In this document: positions 9,711 to 22,197 of the stretch, piece by piece | Layout of the letters: each line of letters begins with the position of its first letter | Numbering within the stretch: position 1 is the stretch's first letter | From: Acanthamoeba lenticulata | Lineage: Eukaryota; Discosea; Longamoebia; Acanthamoebidae | Direction: 5' to 3' | Length of the DNA: 64,000 nucleotides | Assembly: GCA_002179805.1 (NCBI GenBank) | Contig: NAVB01000235.1 | Location: 1 to 64,000, forward strand | The notes under the pieces: generated by a model | Database searches by the model: none | Seen by the model: only the letters and a program-made list of their open reading frames with translations | What the model was told of the DNA's origin: nothing | Made by a program: the position numbers and the translations under genes

Positions 9711-9793
9711 CGTGTTGGATGTTGTGTAATTGAGTATCTGTTCTGCTTTTCCCAATTTCTCCATTCTTTTCTCTCTTTCACAGAACAACAAAC
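9711..9793. promoter_or_regulatory. Compact divergent promoter
   Basis: Only 83 bp separate the start codons of eIF4E2 (minus) and the thiolase-like gene (plus), so both 5' untranslated regions and core promoters must lie here or inside the neighbouring 5' ends. The stretch is T-rich on the plus strand (ctgcttttcccaatttctcc). No TATA box is obvious. Confidence 0.45.
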
Positions 9794-11776
9794 ATGCGAG
9801 GTCCCAAGGTGGCTCGCATCGTGGGCGTGGGCATGACCCCTCTCGGCAAGCATAACAAGACACCTTCCACACTCATGCGGTAAGAAGTAGAAACTGAACG
9901 TTTGGTTTTAAACGGTACAATATTAAATCAGTTTATTGCTGCAGCAACTCACTGGAGCTTGCGTTGGGCGACGCGGGCATGACCCTGCGGCAGCTGGACG
10001 GCCTTGTGGCCATTCCCTCCCTGGCCGACCCGCACTTCGTATGCCTGGACTTGACCACTGCTTTTGGTCACAGCGGGCAGCTGGCACTCATGTGCTCCCT
10101 CGTTTGTGCACAGATGGAAGCCCACTTCCTCGCAACGCGTATGGGCCTCCTGCCGAACAAGGAACGCGACGTCATCGTGCGCACGATCGACACGGGCGGG
10201 TATTGATCATTCGCTTTGCCTCTACACCATCACTACCGCGCTCGCTCACCTTCGCCTGATTCCCCCCCCCCAGTGCCGGGCCCGTGACAGGCCTCCTGGA
10301 AGCGGCGCGCATGATCAAGATGGACTGGTGCGAGACCGTGGCCGTGGTGGCAGGCGATGCCGTGTGCTCCCTCTCCAAGAACGAGTTCCTGAGCCGGGCT
10401 GACCAGACCTGCCGCGATCCCGACGGCGAGCTGCAGAGCCCGGTCATCCCGCACGGCTACGACCGGGTCGCCCAGTGGTTTGTGTGCCATCATGACCTCC
10501 TTGCCCCTTGCTGCTCTCAATCACGATTACCGCACGTAACACCACCACGCTGCTGGGTGCAGGCAGATGCGAACGTATGGGATCACGCGCGAGCAATTGG
10601 CTATGTGCTCCGTCCTCATGAGCATGCAGGCTGCCCGGCACCCCTTCGCCGTCACCCAGCGGTAAGACGCGAAGACCTGAACGGCGCTGGCGTGCTACCC
10701 ACTCTTCTCCCCGGCCGCTGCTCACCGCCGTGGCCCCGGAGTGCAGAGTCAGGACCCTCGAAGAGGTGTTGGCCTCGCCGCAGGTGGCGCCCGTCACCAA
10801 CCTGCTCGAGGTACGTCACGTCCCCAAGCTCGCCAGGCTGCAGCCAATCATGCCCCACGCATGCGTGACGCTCACTCGCCCTGCGTGTGTTTGTGTGTGT
10901 ACGTGTGTTTGCAGTGCGCACGGCGGGCCGACGGCGGCGCCGCGATCGTGCTCGCCTCGTCGAGGTGGCTCGAGCGCAACGGCTACGGTAAGAAGAAGGG
11001 TGTGGCGGTGCTGGGCGGAGGCGAGGGCAGCGGCCCGCTCTATCCACCTCCGGTCATCGACGAGGACATGTTCACCGCTGACATCGCCGCTGAGCTAGGT
11101 ATCGAGTTCTATTCTTCCATAATTTGTTAATATATAAATATAACTAATATTAATAACCTGATGTTGTGGTTGGCAGCGTTCAACGAAGCGCAGATCGGGC
11201 CCAACGACATCGACTTCTTTGGCCTGTATGACTGCTTTCCCATCTGTCTCATCCGCGCCATCGAGGCCGTGGGGCTGGCCAACAAGGGTACGCTCGAGAG
11301 CAGCAGCCGGCTCACTCGGGCTTTAGGGAGAGAGAGACGCAGGTCCAAGCGCTGACTTTTGAAACACACGTGCTCAGGCGAGGGCGGCGTCTGGATCGAG
11401 CGCAAGTATCGACAACTCCTGAAGGAGATCGAGGAGAAGGGGGGCAACGACAAGCGCGACCCAAACAATTTTCCCGTCAACACGCACGGCGGCCTGCTGG
11501 CCTTTGGCGCGCCCTGGGAGGTACGCACGCAGTGGGCCGTGAACGCAAGGGGCGAAGATGATGATGAAGGACGGAAGTCTTCTTATTCATATTGTTCAAC
11601 ATCTTCTCTTTCAACTCCAGACGCCGGCGATGTACAACGTGATCGAAGCCGTCGAGCAACTGCGCGGACGAGCCGGCGCCCGACAAGTGCGAGGCGCAAA
11701 GCGAGCGCTCGTCTACGCCAACGGCGGCATCTTCTCCGCCAGCTCGATTGCCCTGCTCGGCGTTGGTCATTTGTGA
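9794..11776 (+). CDS. Thiolase-superfamily protein without the usual catalytic residues
   Basis: Ten exons (9794-9879, 9945-10038, 10114-10199, 10274-10477, 10563-10661, 10747-10810, 10915-11098, 11177-11287, 11378-11520, 11621-11776) join in phase to 408 residues, the normal length of a thiolase subunit. Fold markers are clear: ARIVGVGMTPLGK at the N-terminus, VAVVAGDAV, CARRADGGAAIVLAS, FFGLYDCF and HGGLLAFG. The closest type is the SCP-x/acetyl-CoA acetyltransferase-like branch. However, the nucleophile block reads IDTGGAGPVTG instead of a CASG type, GHP is replaced by GAPW, and the C-terminal CxG block by YANGG. Normal thiolytic cleavage or condensation is therefore unlikely. It may bind acyl-CoA or lipids, or work in a complex. 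No peroxisomal SKL end is present (ends GVGHL). Confidence 0.92.
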
Positions 11777-12077
11777 TCTGACTCCACTTTCTTCTTCTTC
11801 TTCTTCTTGCCTCTCCTCCTGGCAAGCAAGCGGGCGAATGATTGCTTTCAATGGGACTATGCAAAACCACGTGAGGCTAAGGTCCGTTTTTGATCAGATC
11901 TGCACTCGTCATGGTAACGAGACAGGTGTGTGGATCCGGATACCATCTGGATGCTCAGAGGCGAAGTTAAGGTCCGACACACTTGGCTTTATTCGAGCGT
12001 ACTCAATTAGCCGTTGGTGCATGTACTGCCCACGGACTCGGGAGATCGGGGACAACCGCGCACGCGCTCCTGCTTGA
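11777..12077. other. Intergenic region between convergent genes
   Basis: This holds the 3' ends of the thiolase-like (plus) and RFX (minus) genes. There is a cttctt repeat at about 11788-11808. Nothing else is recognised. Confidence 0.4.
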
Positions 12078-14471
12078 TCAGACGGGAGGGCCTCCGTGCG
12101 GTGGTGGTCGCGGGTGAGCCGCCTTGTGAATCAGCTGCGCTTGGCGGAAGAGGCGCATGGCAAAGTCGCTGACGGGCTGGTGAATGAAAAAGGAAGTGGT
12201 TGAGTTCGCGGAGGAGCATGACAAGAAGCGTTTGATAGGGCACCTTAAACAGGGACGCCGCGAGCTGAGGCGGGAGCACAGATTTCCTCCTGACCAACAC
12301 GGTGGGCAGCATCACGGCGACCTGATGGATGTAGGCGCTGCGGTTTTCGCCACTTGTCGGCGGACGGTCACCAAGGATGAGCGCATCTGCATTTGTTCAC
12401 GCGACGCTATCAGCTAATGCCCACCTCAAGAAGAAGTGTGGCAAGTACCGGACACCTCGAGTAGGACTCCATGCTCGATGAAGACCAGCTGCTGGCACAC
12501 CGACTCGTAATAAAACAGGCTCTATAGATGAACACGAGAAGAAGGTTACTTGTCCGGTGTGAGCACAGAGCAAAGGCAAAAGGGCATCGTACAGCAAATG
12601 TTTGCCCGACGTAGTCCCAGAACCGTTCGATGTCTGCCGGAAGGCTGTCGATGTTGCCCGAGAGCAGAGAGTTGTACAGGTTATTGTAGTAGATACGGCA
12701 CGCTGAAGTCAGGGCCGACACTGGTCCACAAAAGAGGGTTTCCATGGTGAGCCATGAGCGGACGCCGGGCTTGCCTGTGGAGCGAGTACCTTCGGCATAG
12801 GGCGGCCCCTCGTTGGAGCGGTTGGAGTGATCAAAATTGATGACTGTAGAGAGTCCCCTGTGCGTGGGGGTCGAGGTCATGGAGTGCAAGTCCCGCGCGC
12901 CTCGTGATATCCATGGTGGCGCTCTCAAGTTGAAGTTGTAGATCATCTCTTCTTGTTGAACTGATATCGGGACGAAGGTGCCCGAAGGAGGTGGCGAGAT
13001 TCCGCATGAGGAAGATGGTCGATGAACGGGGAACGAGTGTTGTTGAGGTTGTTGAGGCAACATAAACGCATCGGCGTCGTAGGAGTGGCACATGGGCGGC
13101 TGGTACCCCGCAACAGACGGACGCATGTCAACTCCAGAAACCGATCGTGGGCGGGGGACCGCTCGTCGGGGGGCGGCTGGCGGGGAGCCCACGAGAGGGC
13201 TTTCGACATGAGATGAAAACGGGAAGGGAGAGTGGAAGGGAGAAGGGCCTCTGGTCTGCTGGGGCGTGGGAAAGAACTCGGCCGACAGAGAGTGCGGCCT
13301 CGAGGAAGTGATGATCTGCATGCTCGGCGAGGGTTGGGAGCTGGTCGGTCGCGAAGGGAGGGAGCTGACCCTGTTATGCCAACCAGAGTCCATCATTGTC
13401 TCCTCTACGGCTTCCACCACAGTGCTCATCTCCTCCGAGCTGTCTCCCTTTTCGACGCGACATTCTTCAACCCTGGAAGGAGAGACCACGTTCGCTGGTG
13501 AGATTGTCGAGTTATTGAGTTCTGAAAGTTAAAGAGTGGACCAAGTACCTCGAACTTACCCACTCCGCTAGATCGCTGAATGAGTCGCGCGGAGGGAGTG
13601 TCGGAATGGAAGTGCTTGGACTGGTCGGCCATGAGATCTCCATGGCCGGTTGGGTCTGGAGCAGACTGGTCATCCACGTCCCCGGCTGTGTGACGTGCTG
13701 CGGCATGTAGTGCATCGACGGCGGAGGCATGGCGTGCGGAGGGCCTTGGGGCTGGGGCTGGGGCACCATTCCCACCCGGGGGCTCATGTCGATCAGAGGA
13801 CTGGAGAGGTCGGGCATGGGATAGCCACCAGAGAAGGAGGGACTGGAGGACAGCTCCGAGGGGCTTCCCTCGGCCCAGGACGACGTGTGCGAAGCTCGTC
13901 GCCGTAGACCGGCGTACATGTGCAACGCATGTCCTCTGGGTCCGCGTCTATTGGAGACCACAGAAGGGAAAGCCTGTGGTGGAAGAATGAAGAGTTGTTG
14001 AGCAGCAGCTCAGGTTGTGCCTATCACTCGGCATCATGAAGGTACCCTGCGAACAAACTTGCCGAAAGCGGGACCTGGCATGGCGCAGCAGGACTCTTGT
14101 GAGAAACAGCATTCATTACTGTTGACCAGAGGGATGTATTACCGGTGGTGGGTTGCAGTTGCTCGGTATGGCACATGTGGAGGTAGTCTTGATAAACGGA
14201 CGCCTGTACAAGACACAAAACCTGGTGAGCTTGTCTTGTGGCTTCCCATCCGCTGGAGGGTAAGACCTACCTTGCTTACGCAAGAGTTAGTAGGGTCGAC
14301 CAGTTCATAATTTTCCTTTAGCCTGGCATCCAGGTGGTGGTTGCAGGGCAGTTGAACTTTAGTTGGTCTTTAGGATCCTAAACAAGAGCAGAAGGCCAAC
14401 AAAAAGAAGAGGACGCACCAGATGACGATCTCTTCGCCGTGCTTCTTTCTGGCCTGGATGTGCTCGGTCAT
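12078..14471 (-). CDS. RFX-type winged-helix transcription factor
   Basis: The DNA-binding domain is split over five short exons (14471-14419, 14322-14271, 14203-14143, 14074-14046, 13973 onward) that join in phase. It reads IVIWLKENYELVDPTN, then ASVYQDYLHMCHTEQLQP, then AFGKFVRRAFP and SNRRGPRGHALHMYAGL. This matches the RFX domain (WLxxNYE, YxxYxxxC, FGKLIRxxFP, RRLGxRGxSKYHYYG), although SKYHY is HALHM here. RFX proteins bind X-box DNA and control ciliary genes in animals and cell-cycle or damage genes in fungi. The rest is Pro/Ser/Gln-rich, then a conserved-looking helical part (LTSACRIYYNNLYNSLL) and exons ending at 12078. Later junctions used are 13549|13472, a donor near 12461 and a 69-nt intron near 12230. 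A start upstream of 14471 is possible. Confidence 0.85.
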
Positions 14472-15670
14472 CAGGGTGGCCCACCCCGCCACAGCGCAGA
14501 CAGCGACGTCAGCTGTGGTGGTGTCTGCGCAGATCAACACGTGGGTGAAGGCCCCGTGGTGGCAGCAGGCGAGCGCGACTCCGCTCGGGCAGCAAAGCCC
14601 AGGTTGGAGGCGGACTACTCGCGCACTTGGCCAGGTAGTTTGTGGTGCGGCCTGAGAGCAGCAACCAAGAGATGAAGTCTTTCAAACAAAAAAGCGGTAG
14701 ATCGAACCAGTCAGGCTGGTGTGGTGTGCGCGTCTCACGGCACGACTATACTTGGGCGGCCACAGCTGAGGGCGAGCGAAGCTTTGAAAGTTCAAGTGGA
14801 ACAGTGCAAGCAACCTCTCGGACTGAAAATACACTGCTCTGCCGGAGGACGCTCTCTCCGATAAGGATAAAATATAGGAGCCTACTTGGACACTGGACCA
14901 AGGGCTTCGTATGAAAAGAAATGCATGCGACCACCCCCCCCCCCAAACTCAAAAAAAGGCTGAAGGTGATTGGTCTAAACCCACTGAATTGCTCAAAGAG
15001 GCAACAAGGCAACCACTTGTAAGGGAATCACCTCAGCACCCTGCCTTTTCTCAAGAGTCTCTGGTAAACATAGTCCGGTTACCAAGCCTTGTAACGGACA
15101 GGAGTCTTTAGATCCAGGACTACACTCCGTACATCAACTCCTTCCTTTCTTCTACCATACTCCAAAACCGGTTCGCATACCAAACATGCCACTTCTGTTA
15201 AAAAGGAACAAACATCACCGTTACAAGGATAATTGCCTTATCTGCTACTCACCTTTTCCCTTTTTTTGATAAGGCCTGTTGTTGCCTCACTGCGTACCCA
15301 GTTACCACCAGATGGCTCGGAGAACTGGTAGAGTAGCGACCGGCGACCCACCAATGCCGCGCGCTTTTGATCACCAGTCCCTCAGCGCCGCCACTCAGCT
15401 TGCACTGTCCCGGCTCAGCGCGCTGAAACACACAGCTCCCCCCCCCCTTGCACCCAGGACTGCATTCAAATCGCATGCTGGTTGCAGCTGAACCCAGCAC
15501 AGCCACCAAAGCTTTATTTACAGCGGTCACAAATTTCTCTCATGTAACTGGTAAGCGTCGAGTCCGACACCCCAGAGCCGAGGCGGGCGGCTCGGTTCAA
15601 GTCCGACGCCGAGGCAGCATGAGGCTCTCGGGGTGAAGAAAGAAAAAAACTGGGTGGGTGCGCAGACAGC
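14472..15670. other. Intergenic region, no gene identified
   Basis: About 1.2 kb between the RFX 5' end and the 3' end of the FYVE-EI24 gene. It contains C homopolymers (14933-14944 and 15438-15447). A tRNA-B-box-like string (ggttcaagtcc near 15594) lacks the rest of a tRNA. Short open frames on both strands show no domain or splice pattern. Part of it may be RFX 5' untranslated sequence. Confidence 0.4.
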
Positions 15671-18600
15671 TCAGAAGACGAGGTAGAAGAGGAGCGAGGC
15701 CGAGACGCCGAGTGTGACGACGCTCAGCACAGTGAGCGCCAGCACGCGGACGATGGTGGCGGCCTTCTCCTCGAGGCTCTGGACGAGCCACGGCACATTG
15801 GAGGCAAAGCGGATCAAGGGAGCGATGATGCTGCTGTCGAGGAACTGGGACATTGGGATCGGCTTCCACAGGCTCTGCGTCTTAGGTGACCCGAACATGG
15901 CCATCGGAATGAACTGTTCGCCCCCAAATGAGGGATGGACCATGCGAGTGAGTCCACACCATTTGACCAAAAATAAAAAAGAAAATCGTCCGAGAAGAGA
16001 GTGTTCTTTTCTAGAAGCAAAAGTATTTGCTTGTCGTGGTGTGTTCAATTATCTGATTTGTATAATATTTCATTTTTGCGTTTTACGCTAAATGCTCCGT
16101 AACGAAACCAAAAAGGGTGGGAATAGACTAAAGAAGGAAAAGAGATGGTGGGTACCAAAGGGAAGAGAAGCGACACGAGCGAATAGCTGATGATGTACTC
16201 GAAGAAGAAGGTGGCCAACGTAATCGGTAGTCCTGCAAGGAGAGAGCTGCGTTGAGAATAGGGAAACGTCTACCTTTGAACATAGGGGCGTCAAGTAACG
16301 AGAGGTGGTGACGTCGGTCGATTCGTACCAAAGCCCACAAAGTAGAGCCAACGCGTTTCACAGTAGCTAATCTTCTTCTGTAGACTCCACATCTATAGGG
16401 TGACCACAACACACCAGTGACGTGAACAGACCGGACGGGTGCAACAACGCACGGAGCCCAGGTGAAACCATCCCGTGAGCCAGACTAGAGAGATCTAGGG
16501 GAGGGAGAAGGAAGAGAGCTCACCTGGTTGCCCCACTTGTAGTCGAAGCAGTACACCGCATTGAGCCAACACATGCAAAGGAAGTAGAACGGCGGCCCGA
16601 CTTGACGTCAAGAAGAAAGCACATGTATGAGTGTCGCCGCGGCAGAGAGGCTGGAGGAGGAGGGTGCAAGCATACCGACTGGAACAAATTTACAAAAGAA
16701 GTTGAGCACATTGAACACGCCGAAGATGACTTGCCAGTAGATGGCCTGCGCGAGTGTGTCGGGTAACCTGGCGCGACAGCAACTGTCAGCCTCTGCTCTG
16801 GGACAAGAGGCAAGAGGAGGGGGAACGTACGACTTGGAGGCCTTCTGGACGGCCTTGCCTCGTCGAATGTAGGTGTAGAGCGAGAATGCGCCGTTTCCGA
16901 TCTCTTGCGACCATTGTATGTTGAGCACGATCGACAGCACGTAGATCGGACCCACCCACAGCACCTATCGACACGAAAAGAGGCAATGATAAGCATTAAT
17001 GCTATGTGTGGCCACCGCCGCGAGTCCGCCCAGTATGTGAGAAAGAGGGCGCGTCCTTACGATGAACAGGGTCTTGATGACGATCTGCAGGACATGAACT
17101 ATGCCGAGGGTGATCCCGCGGTGCTCCTCAAAGTGGAGCGCGCTGGCAAAGTGGGGCTCGAGCAGGTACTTGAAGACCAGCCACATCATCAGGAGCAGCC
17201 CGCCGTTCAGGATCACCGTGTCCCAGATTCGATTGTACACCCGGTTCGAGTTCTGTGGCGTACATGAAGCGTTGTGTGATTGAGAATCAATTTTGACTTG
17301 AGCGCTGCATGATTGGGCTGCTAAAGTGGGGGAGCACACCTTGAAGGAGACCGTGACGCGCTTGAGCTGGAGCGCATCCCGCAGGCCGTAGAAGAGGGAC
17401 GAGACGAGCTCCTTGGCAGCGAGGGTCGCTACCTCGACGCGCGCGTGAATCGTACCGGTCTGCATATTTCGGAGCTTGTTCTGGATGGCCTCCATCTTCT
17501 CCTTCTCCACCTTGTCCTCCTCTTCGGTACGCTTAATACTTTCCTTTAGCGCCATCACTTCAGCCTTCTCCTCTTCCGCCGGGCCTCGAGCCGTGGGCAG
17601 CGGTGTGTCTGGATCGGCAGAAGGTTGCTGCTGTTCGGAGGGCTCAGAGGGCGCCTCGCCCTCGACCCCGCTCGCATCCTGCGTCGTCTTCGTGGTCTGG
17701 GTCTGTACACTAACGTCACCGGCTCCCGCCCGAGTTTCCTGCCCTTCAGGCTCGCTTGAGCGCAAACCGGAGTCGGGCGCGACGCCCTCCTGTTCTCGCG
17801 GCACGATTTCCTCTCTCGTCGGTGCGACAAATGGCTCGCCTTGTTGTTCTTTTTCTTCTTCATCTACGGGAGCGGTTGGTTCGGCGATTGCTTGAGGCGG
17901 CTGGTCATCCTCCTTATGCTCTTCGTTTGGTATGTTGATAGGTGGCTCATCCTCTTCGTTCTCATCACGGCGACTCACATCCTCGACACCTTGGTTCTCC
18001 GGGATCTGACTTCCTCCTGTCTCGGCTGCGCTTCCCGCTTCGGGCTCGGTCTCGTCCCGGCGCGGCGCTTGTGCGTCTTCCTCTCCATCACGATTGTCGG
18101 CCTCGGTCTGATTGCGGTGCCCTTCTTCGTGTGACTTGTCGACTTGTGTCTCAGGCATTACCGGCTGTTGTTCGTTTTGCGCACTTGGTTCACTTGACTC
18201 CTCGGCATTCTTCTCCTCCTTTTGGGGAGCGCCCTTCTCCTTCTCTTCCTCCTCCGCGATGGCCTCCACTTCGTCTTCGTCTTCTTTGTCGACGGGCTTG
18301 GGAGAAGGAGACACGGGAGAATAATACGAGGCAGGTCGATTCGTTAGCCACGTAGCCCTGGGCGAGTCACTCGCGCCAAAGCCACCCAGGCTGGCCGACA
18401 TGGGATCGAAGCTGGCGGTCTGGAGGGCGTTGGGCAGGGCCACATGAGATAAGCAAAGCAAGCTGGCGAGGAGAGTGGGTGGTGTCGTACCCGCGAACCG
18501 TCGTACTCTTGGAGCTGACGCGCCGTAAAGCCAACAGGAAGGGAAGCGGACATGTGCCCGCCAGACCCGGCCTCAACACGGACCACAGGCCGGGCAGCAG

Positions 18601-19066
18601 AACGGCTACGAGGAGTCAGAGAAGAACCGGTTCTGGTGCGCGAGCAAACGATGTCGGCACATAATCTAAAGACTTAAGGTCTAAGATGGCAGGAGATGGT
18701 GTACCTTGAGTACTTAGCGTAACAATCGTCGCAAACACGAACAGGAGTCGGGTGCTGCGGCGGCAGGGCAAGTACTTGACTTGAGCATTTTTGGCAGAAG
18801 CAGCCTCCGCAAGCTCGGCAATGGTGCTGACAACAGATGATGAACAGTCAAATCTACAGCCATCCATCTTTCAATGCCCCCCCCCCCGCATAATACTCTA
18901 CCTTCCAAGGTAGCCATGATGACGTTCCACACCGTTGGCACTGTGATGCATCAACCCTGAAGAACAATTGGAGGCTATGAGCAAAATGCATCTTTGGCGA
19001 AGTTACGACGTACCATTCTACGTTCTGAGGGAAGTGGAAAGGAGCATCGGATGAAGACGAGCTCAT
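15671..19066 (-). CDS. FYVE zinc finger fused to an EI24/EPG-4-type membrane protein
   Basis: Eleven exons in phase (19066-19014, 18956-18902, 18826-18705, 18632-18491, 18419-17340, 17252-17061, 16964-16831, 16767-16676, 16600-16524, 16392-16329/16232-16156, 15913-15671) give about 776 residues. Residues about 18-77 form a FYVE finger: [35 protein letters not shown], with all eight zinc Cys/His positions. FYVE domains bind PI3P on endosomes and autophagosomes. A long Glu/Pro/Gln-rich acidic linker follows to about residue 430. The C-terminal 290 residues are the multi-pass EI24 region: [47 protein letters not shown]24 (EPG-4, PIG8) is an ER membrane protein needed for autophagy in animals. 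The 72-nt intron joining the FYVE exon to the rest keeps frame, so both parts belong to one protein. Confidence 0.88.
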
Positions 19067-19383
19067 TCAACGATCGGGAAAAGGTATTACAAGCAGTTGA
19101 TGGATGCACACGAAACTGGCTCCGTGGTACTTCTTGCTTGTACGTGGATTTTGTTTTTTGATCTTGTGGATCGTTTTTTGTCCACGTCTGCTTCCGCCGA
19201 CGTCTCTGTTTCTCTGCTATACTTTCTTTTCAATCTTTTCTTTCAACATTTCATTTGAAAACGTCGACCACAATTACGGAACAACTGCCAATACAAGCTG
19301 CTGGTGGACGAGAGGAGGCAACGCGGACACTGTGGGGAGAGCAACCTCGCTTCTCTCGAGAGCGGCCTTGATTCGGTGGCGCT
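19067..19383. other. Divergent intergenic region
   Basis: 317 bp between the starts of FYVE-EI24 (minus) and RasGAP-PH (plus). It is T-rich in the middle (tttttgtcc, tttctttcaatc around 19180-19245), as expected for a promoter with 5' untranslated sequence. No clear motif is seen. Confidence 0.4.
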
Positions 19384-22197
19384 ATGGAAACGGAGCAGAC
19401 GGGCGGCTGGGGAGCGGCTCGCCCGCGCGCCAGTGTCAACAAGGATCAGACATCGCCACGCTCGCCAGCGTCCCCGGCTGCTTGGACGCGGAAACGGCCC
19501 TCAGATGCAGAAGACTCGGCACTACGCACTCCTGACAGTCCCAGATCGACCAGCGAAGGTGCTCTAGCTCCGCGTGGGTTCGGCGAAGAGAACCAAGAGA
19601 TTTGGGGAGACAATTCTCACCTGCACAATTTGATTTTTTTGGTAGGGCTGCGTGTCGAGATGAGCAAGCTCCTCTTGGTGAACGCTGACGACACCTTGCG
19701 GCCACATGGGCGCACGATCTCGCGTCGCGACGACCCAAGTCCAGGTAAAACCTGTCACATCATAGCACCATGGGGACACGTGATTCTCTTCTTACCACTG
19801 CTGCACGCAAGGCATCCAAACGTCCTACTCCATGCCCAATCTCAACATGAGCTCTCCGCGCGCTGTCCTGTCACCCCGGTCCGTGTCGAGCGAGCGCGTT
19901 GGTGCGTCCGCCCTCTGCTTGCCTCTCTCAGCCTCCCGTTGTCCTCGTTCAAGCCGGCGTGAGCACTGTGTTGCGTTGTTGTATGTTATTTTTGTTGTCC
20001 TTTTCTATTATTAAATAATTAAGTATTTTTAAGTGTCAAGCACCACTTGCGTTTTCCTTTTCCACATCACTTAATTTACACGATCGGCCCTGTCGTGCGA
20101 GAAGGCTCGGGCGAGCGCAAGTTCAGCCTGGGCTCGCAGCGGGAAGCGGAAATGCTTCGCAGCAAGCAGGACCTGCCGCCGGCCACGACGTCGGGGACCC
20201 CAGCCGAGGCCGAGAAACCGCCATGTCGAACGCGCTTCCCCAAGAGCGAGCCCGTGGCCGACTCGGCCTACATCGCCCTAAAAGCGGTCCGCCCAGTTTT
20301 TGCATTCTGCTTTCATCTTGTTGCTGGCAACTGTGACTCACGCACGCGCTTCACGTGGTGCAGATACTCCTGGAGCCGTCGTTCAAGGTCGTCCTTGCGG
20401 CCTGCGATGCCCTCGCCGAGTTGGAGGACTTTGACAAGTTCCTCACCGCCGTCGTCCGGTGCGTCAGCCCTGCTTGCCTGCACGCAATCAATTTCAACAC
20501 GACCCAATGAGCTCACGGACTGACTCTCGGACCCTGACGGTTGCGCTGACCTTCGGGACATGTAGACTGTTCCACGCCAACGGGCGAATCCTGTGGCTCG
20601 TGCGGCTGATGGTTGCGCGCGAGGTCATGTACACGCTGGATCCCACGACGCTGTTCCGGCAGGACAGCATTGCCACCAAGGTCCTCTCGGCCTATGCCAA
20701 GGAGGTGGGCCTGGACTACCTTCGGGCTTGCCTGCTCGGGCCCATGAAGCGCCTCTGCCAGCACGCCATGTTCACGCCCGAAGCGCTCGAGGTACGTCGT
20801 CCAAGCCAGAAGGCGCAGCGGCATCGTTCCTCAAGCCGGCCTCACCCGTGCCCGTTGTCGTGCCCGCCGGGCGCGAGCCACAGATCGATCCCACGAAGCT
20901 GGCCGAGGGGGTGAGTGCAGAGGCAAACGCCGAGAACCTGCAGGTGGTGGTCACCGACTTTATGAACTCCATCTACGCACAGACCGACGAGTGCCCGCCG
21001 TACGGCACACTGCCTTTGTCGTCGCCCACTTTTCGTCTCCTTGTGCACTGAGTCGAGGATGTTGTCGGCGAAATGATTGACCAAGATTCCTCGGCTTCTG
21101 CGTGCCCGCAGGTGCTTCCGAGAAATCGCGTGGTTCCTGCAGGAGCAGGTGGGCTCCAAGTTTCCGTCGTCCCGAACGCAGGCCGTGGCGGGCTTCCTTT
21201 TCCTCCGTTTCCTTTGCCCCGCCATCCTCAACCCCAAGGGCTATGGCATCATGGAAGGTACTCTTGTGATCTCTCCACACCACACAACACCGATTTGATG
21301 CGGTGCAGATCACGTCACAATCTCACCTTTCGCTTTCGTTCTTTTGTGTTGAATTCGTTCTCCATATATTTCTTGTGTCTTTCAGAGACGCCGAACCGAC
21401 CCGAGTTCCGGGCGTTGATCCTCGTGTCGAAGCTTGTTCAACAGATGGCCAATGGGGCCCGTCCAATCAAGCAGGACTTTATGCAGGTACGGGCCAGATC
21501 CACACGCGTCCAATATGGCATGCGCGACTCACGCGGGTCGGACCTCAGGTCATGGACGGCTACATCGTCGACAAGCTGGGCGAGGTGTCGGACTTCCTCA
21601 ACTCCTACGGGGTACATGCGCTGACCACACCACCCCGCCACGATGCTGCGCTGTTCGTCGCTCACGTGCCGCGATGGCCATCCACAGGTGAAGTTCGAAC
21701 TGAACAACAGCGACAACGAAAAGGCGTCTCCCACCGTCACACCTGGTACGCCGTCTTCCTCGGCGCATTTCTTTTCATTTTATAAATTGTTTTTAATAAA
21801 ATTAACTTTATAAAAATGCAGTGGAAAAGGAGGCGCTAGACGTGCTTCAAAAGATCATGAAGTTCAACATCCACAAGATCGGCCGCGTCATCGTCACGTC
21901 CAACGAGGTTCGTTCGCCCAGGCCTTCATCGCGGAGGGTGGTGGCACGCTTCACTTGCGTTGGTCTCGTCTCATCTCCCTGTTGTTGTTGTCATTGTCGT
22001 CGTCACGTGGCAGCAACGCAAGTCGTGGCGTAAGAACGTGGCCGACACGGCCGAGATGCAGGGCTACCTCAAGAAGAAGGGCGAGATCTCGGTCACCTCG
22101 CCCTGGCGCACCCGGTGGTTCGTCCTCAAGAACCGCTTCCTCTATTACTTCAAGAGTCCCCAGGCACGGCCCCCGCCCAGCGCTCGTCTCCTCTTCG

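Noticed and set aside
15540..15640. Possible tRNA around ggttcaagtcc
   Set aside because: There is a B-box-like string, but the T-stem is imperfect and no A box, anticodon arm or acceptor pairing can be found.
18674..19066. Separate 78-residue FYVE-only gene
   Set aside because: It would need a 24-nt intron; a 72-nt intron with good signals instead joins FYVE in frame to EI24.
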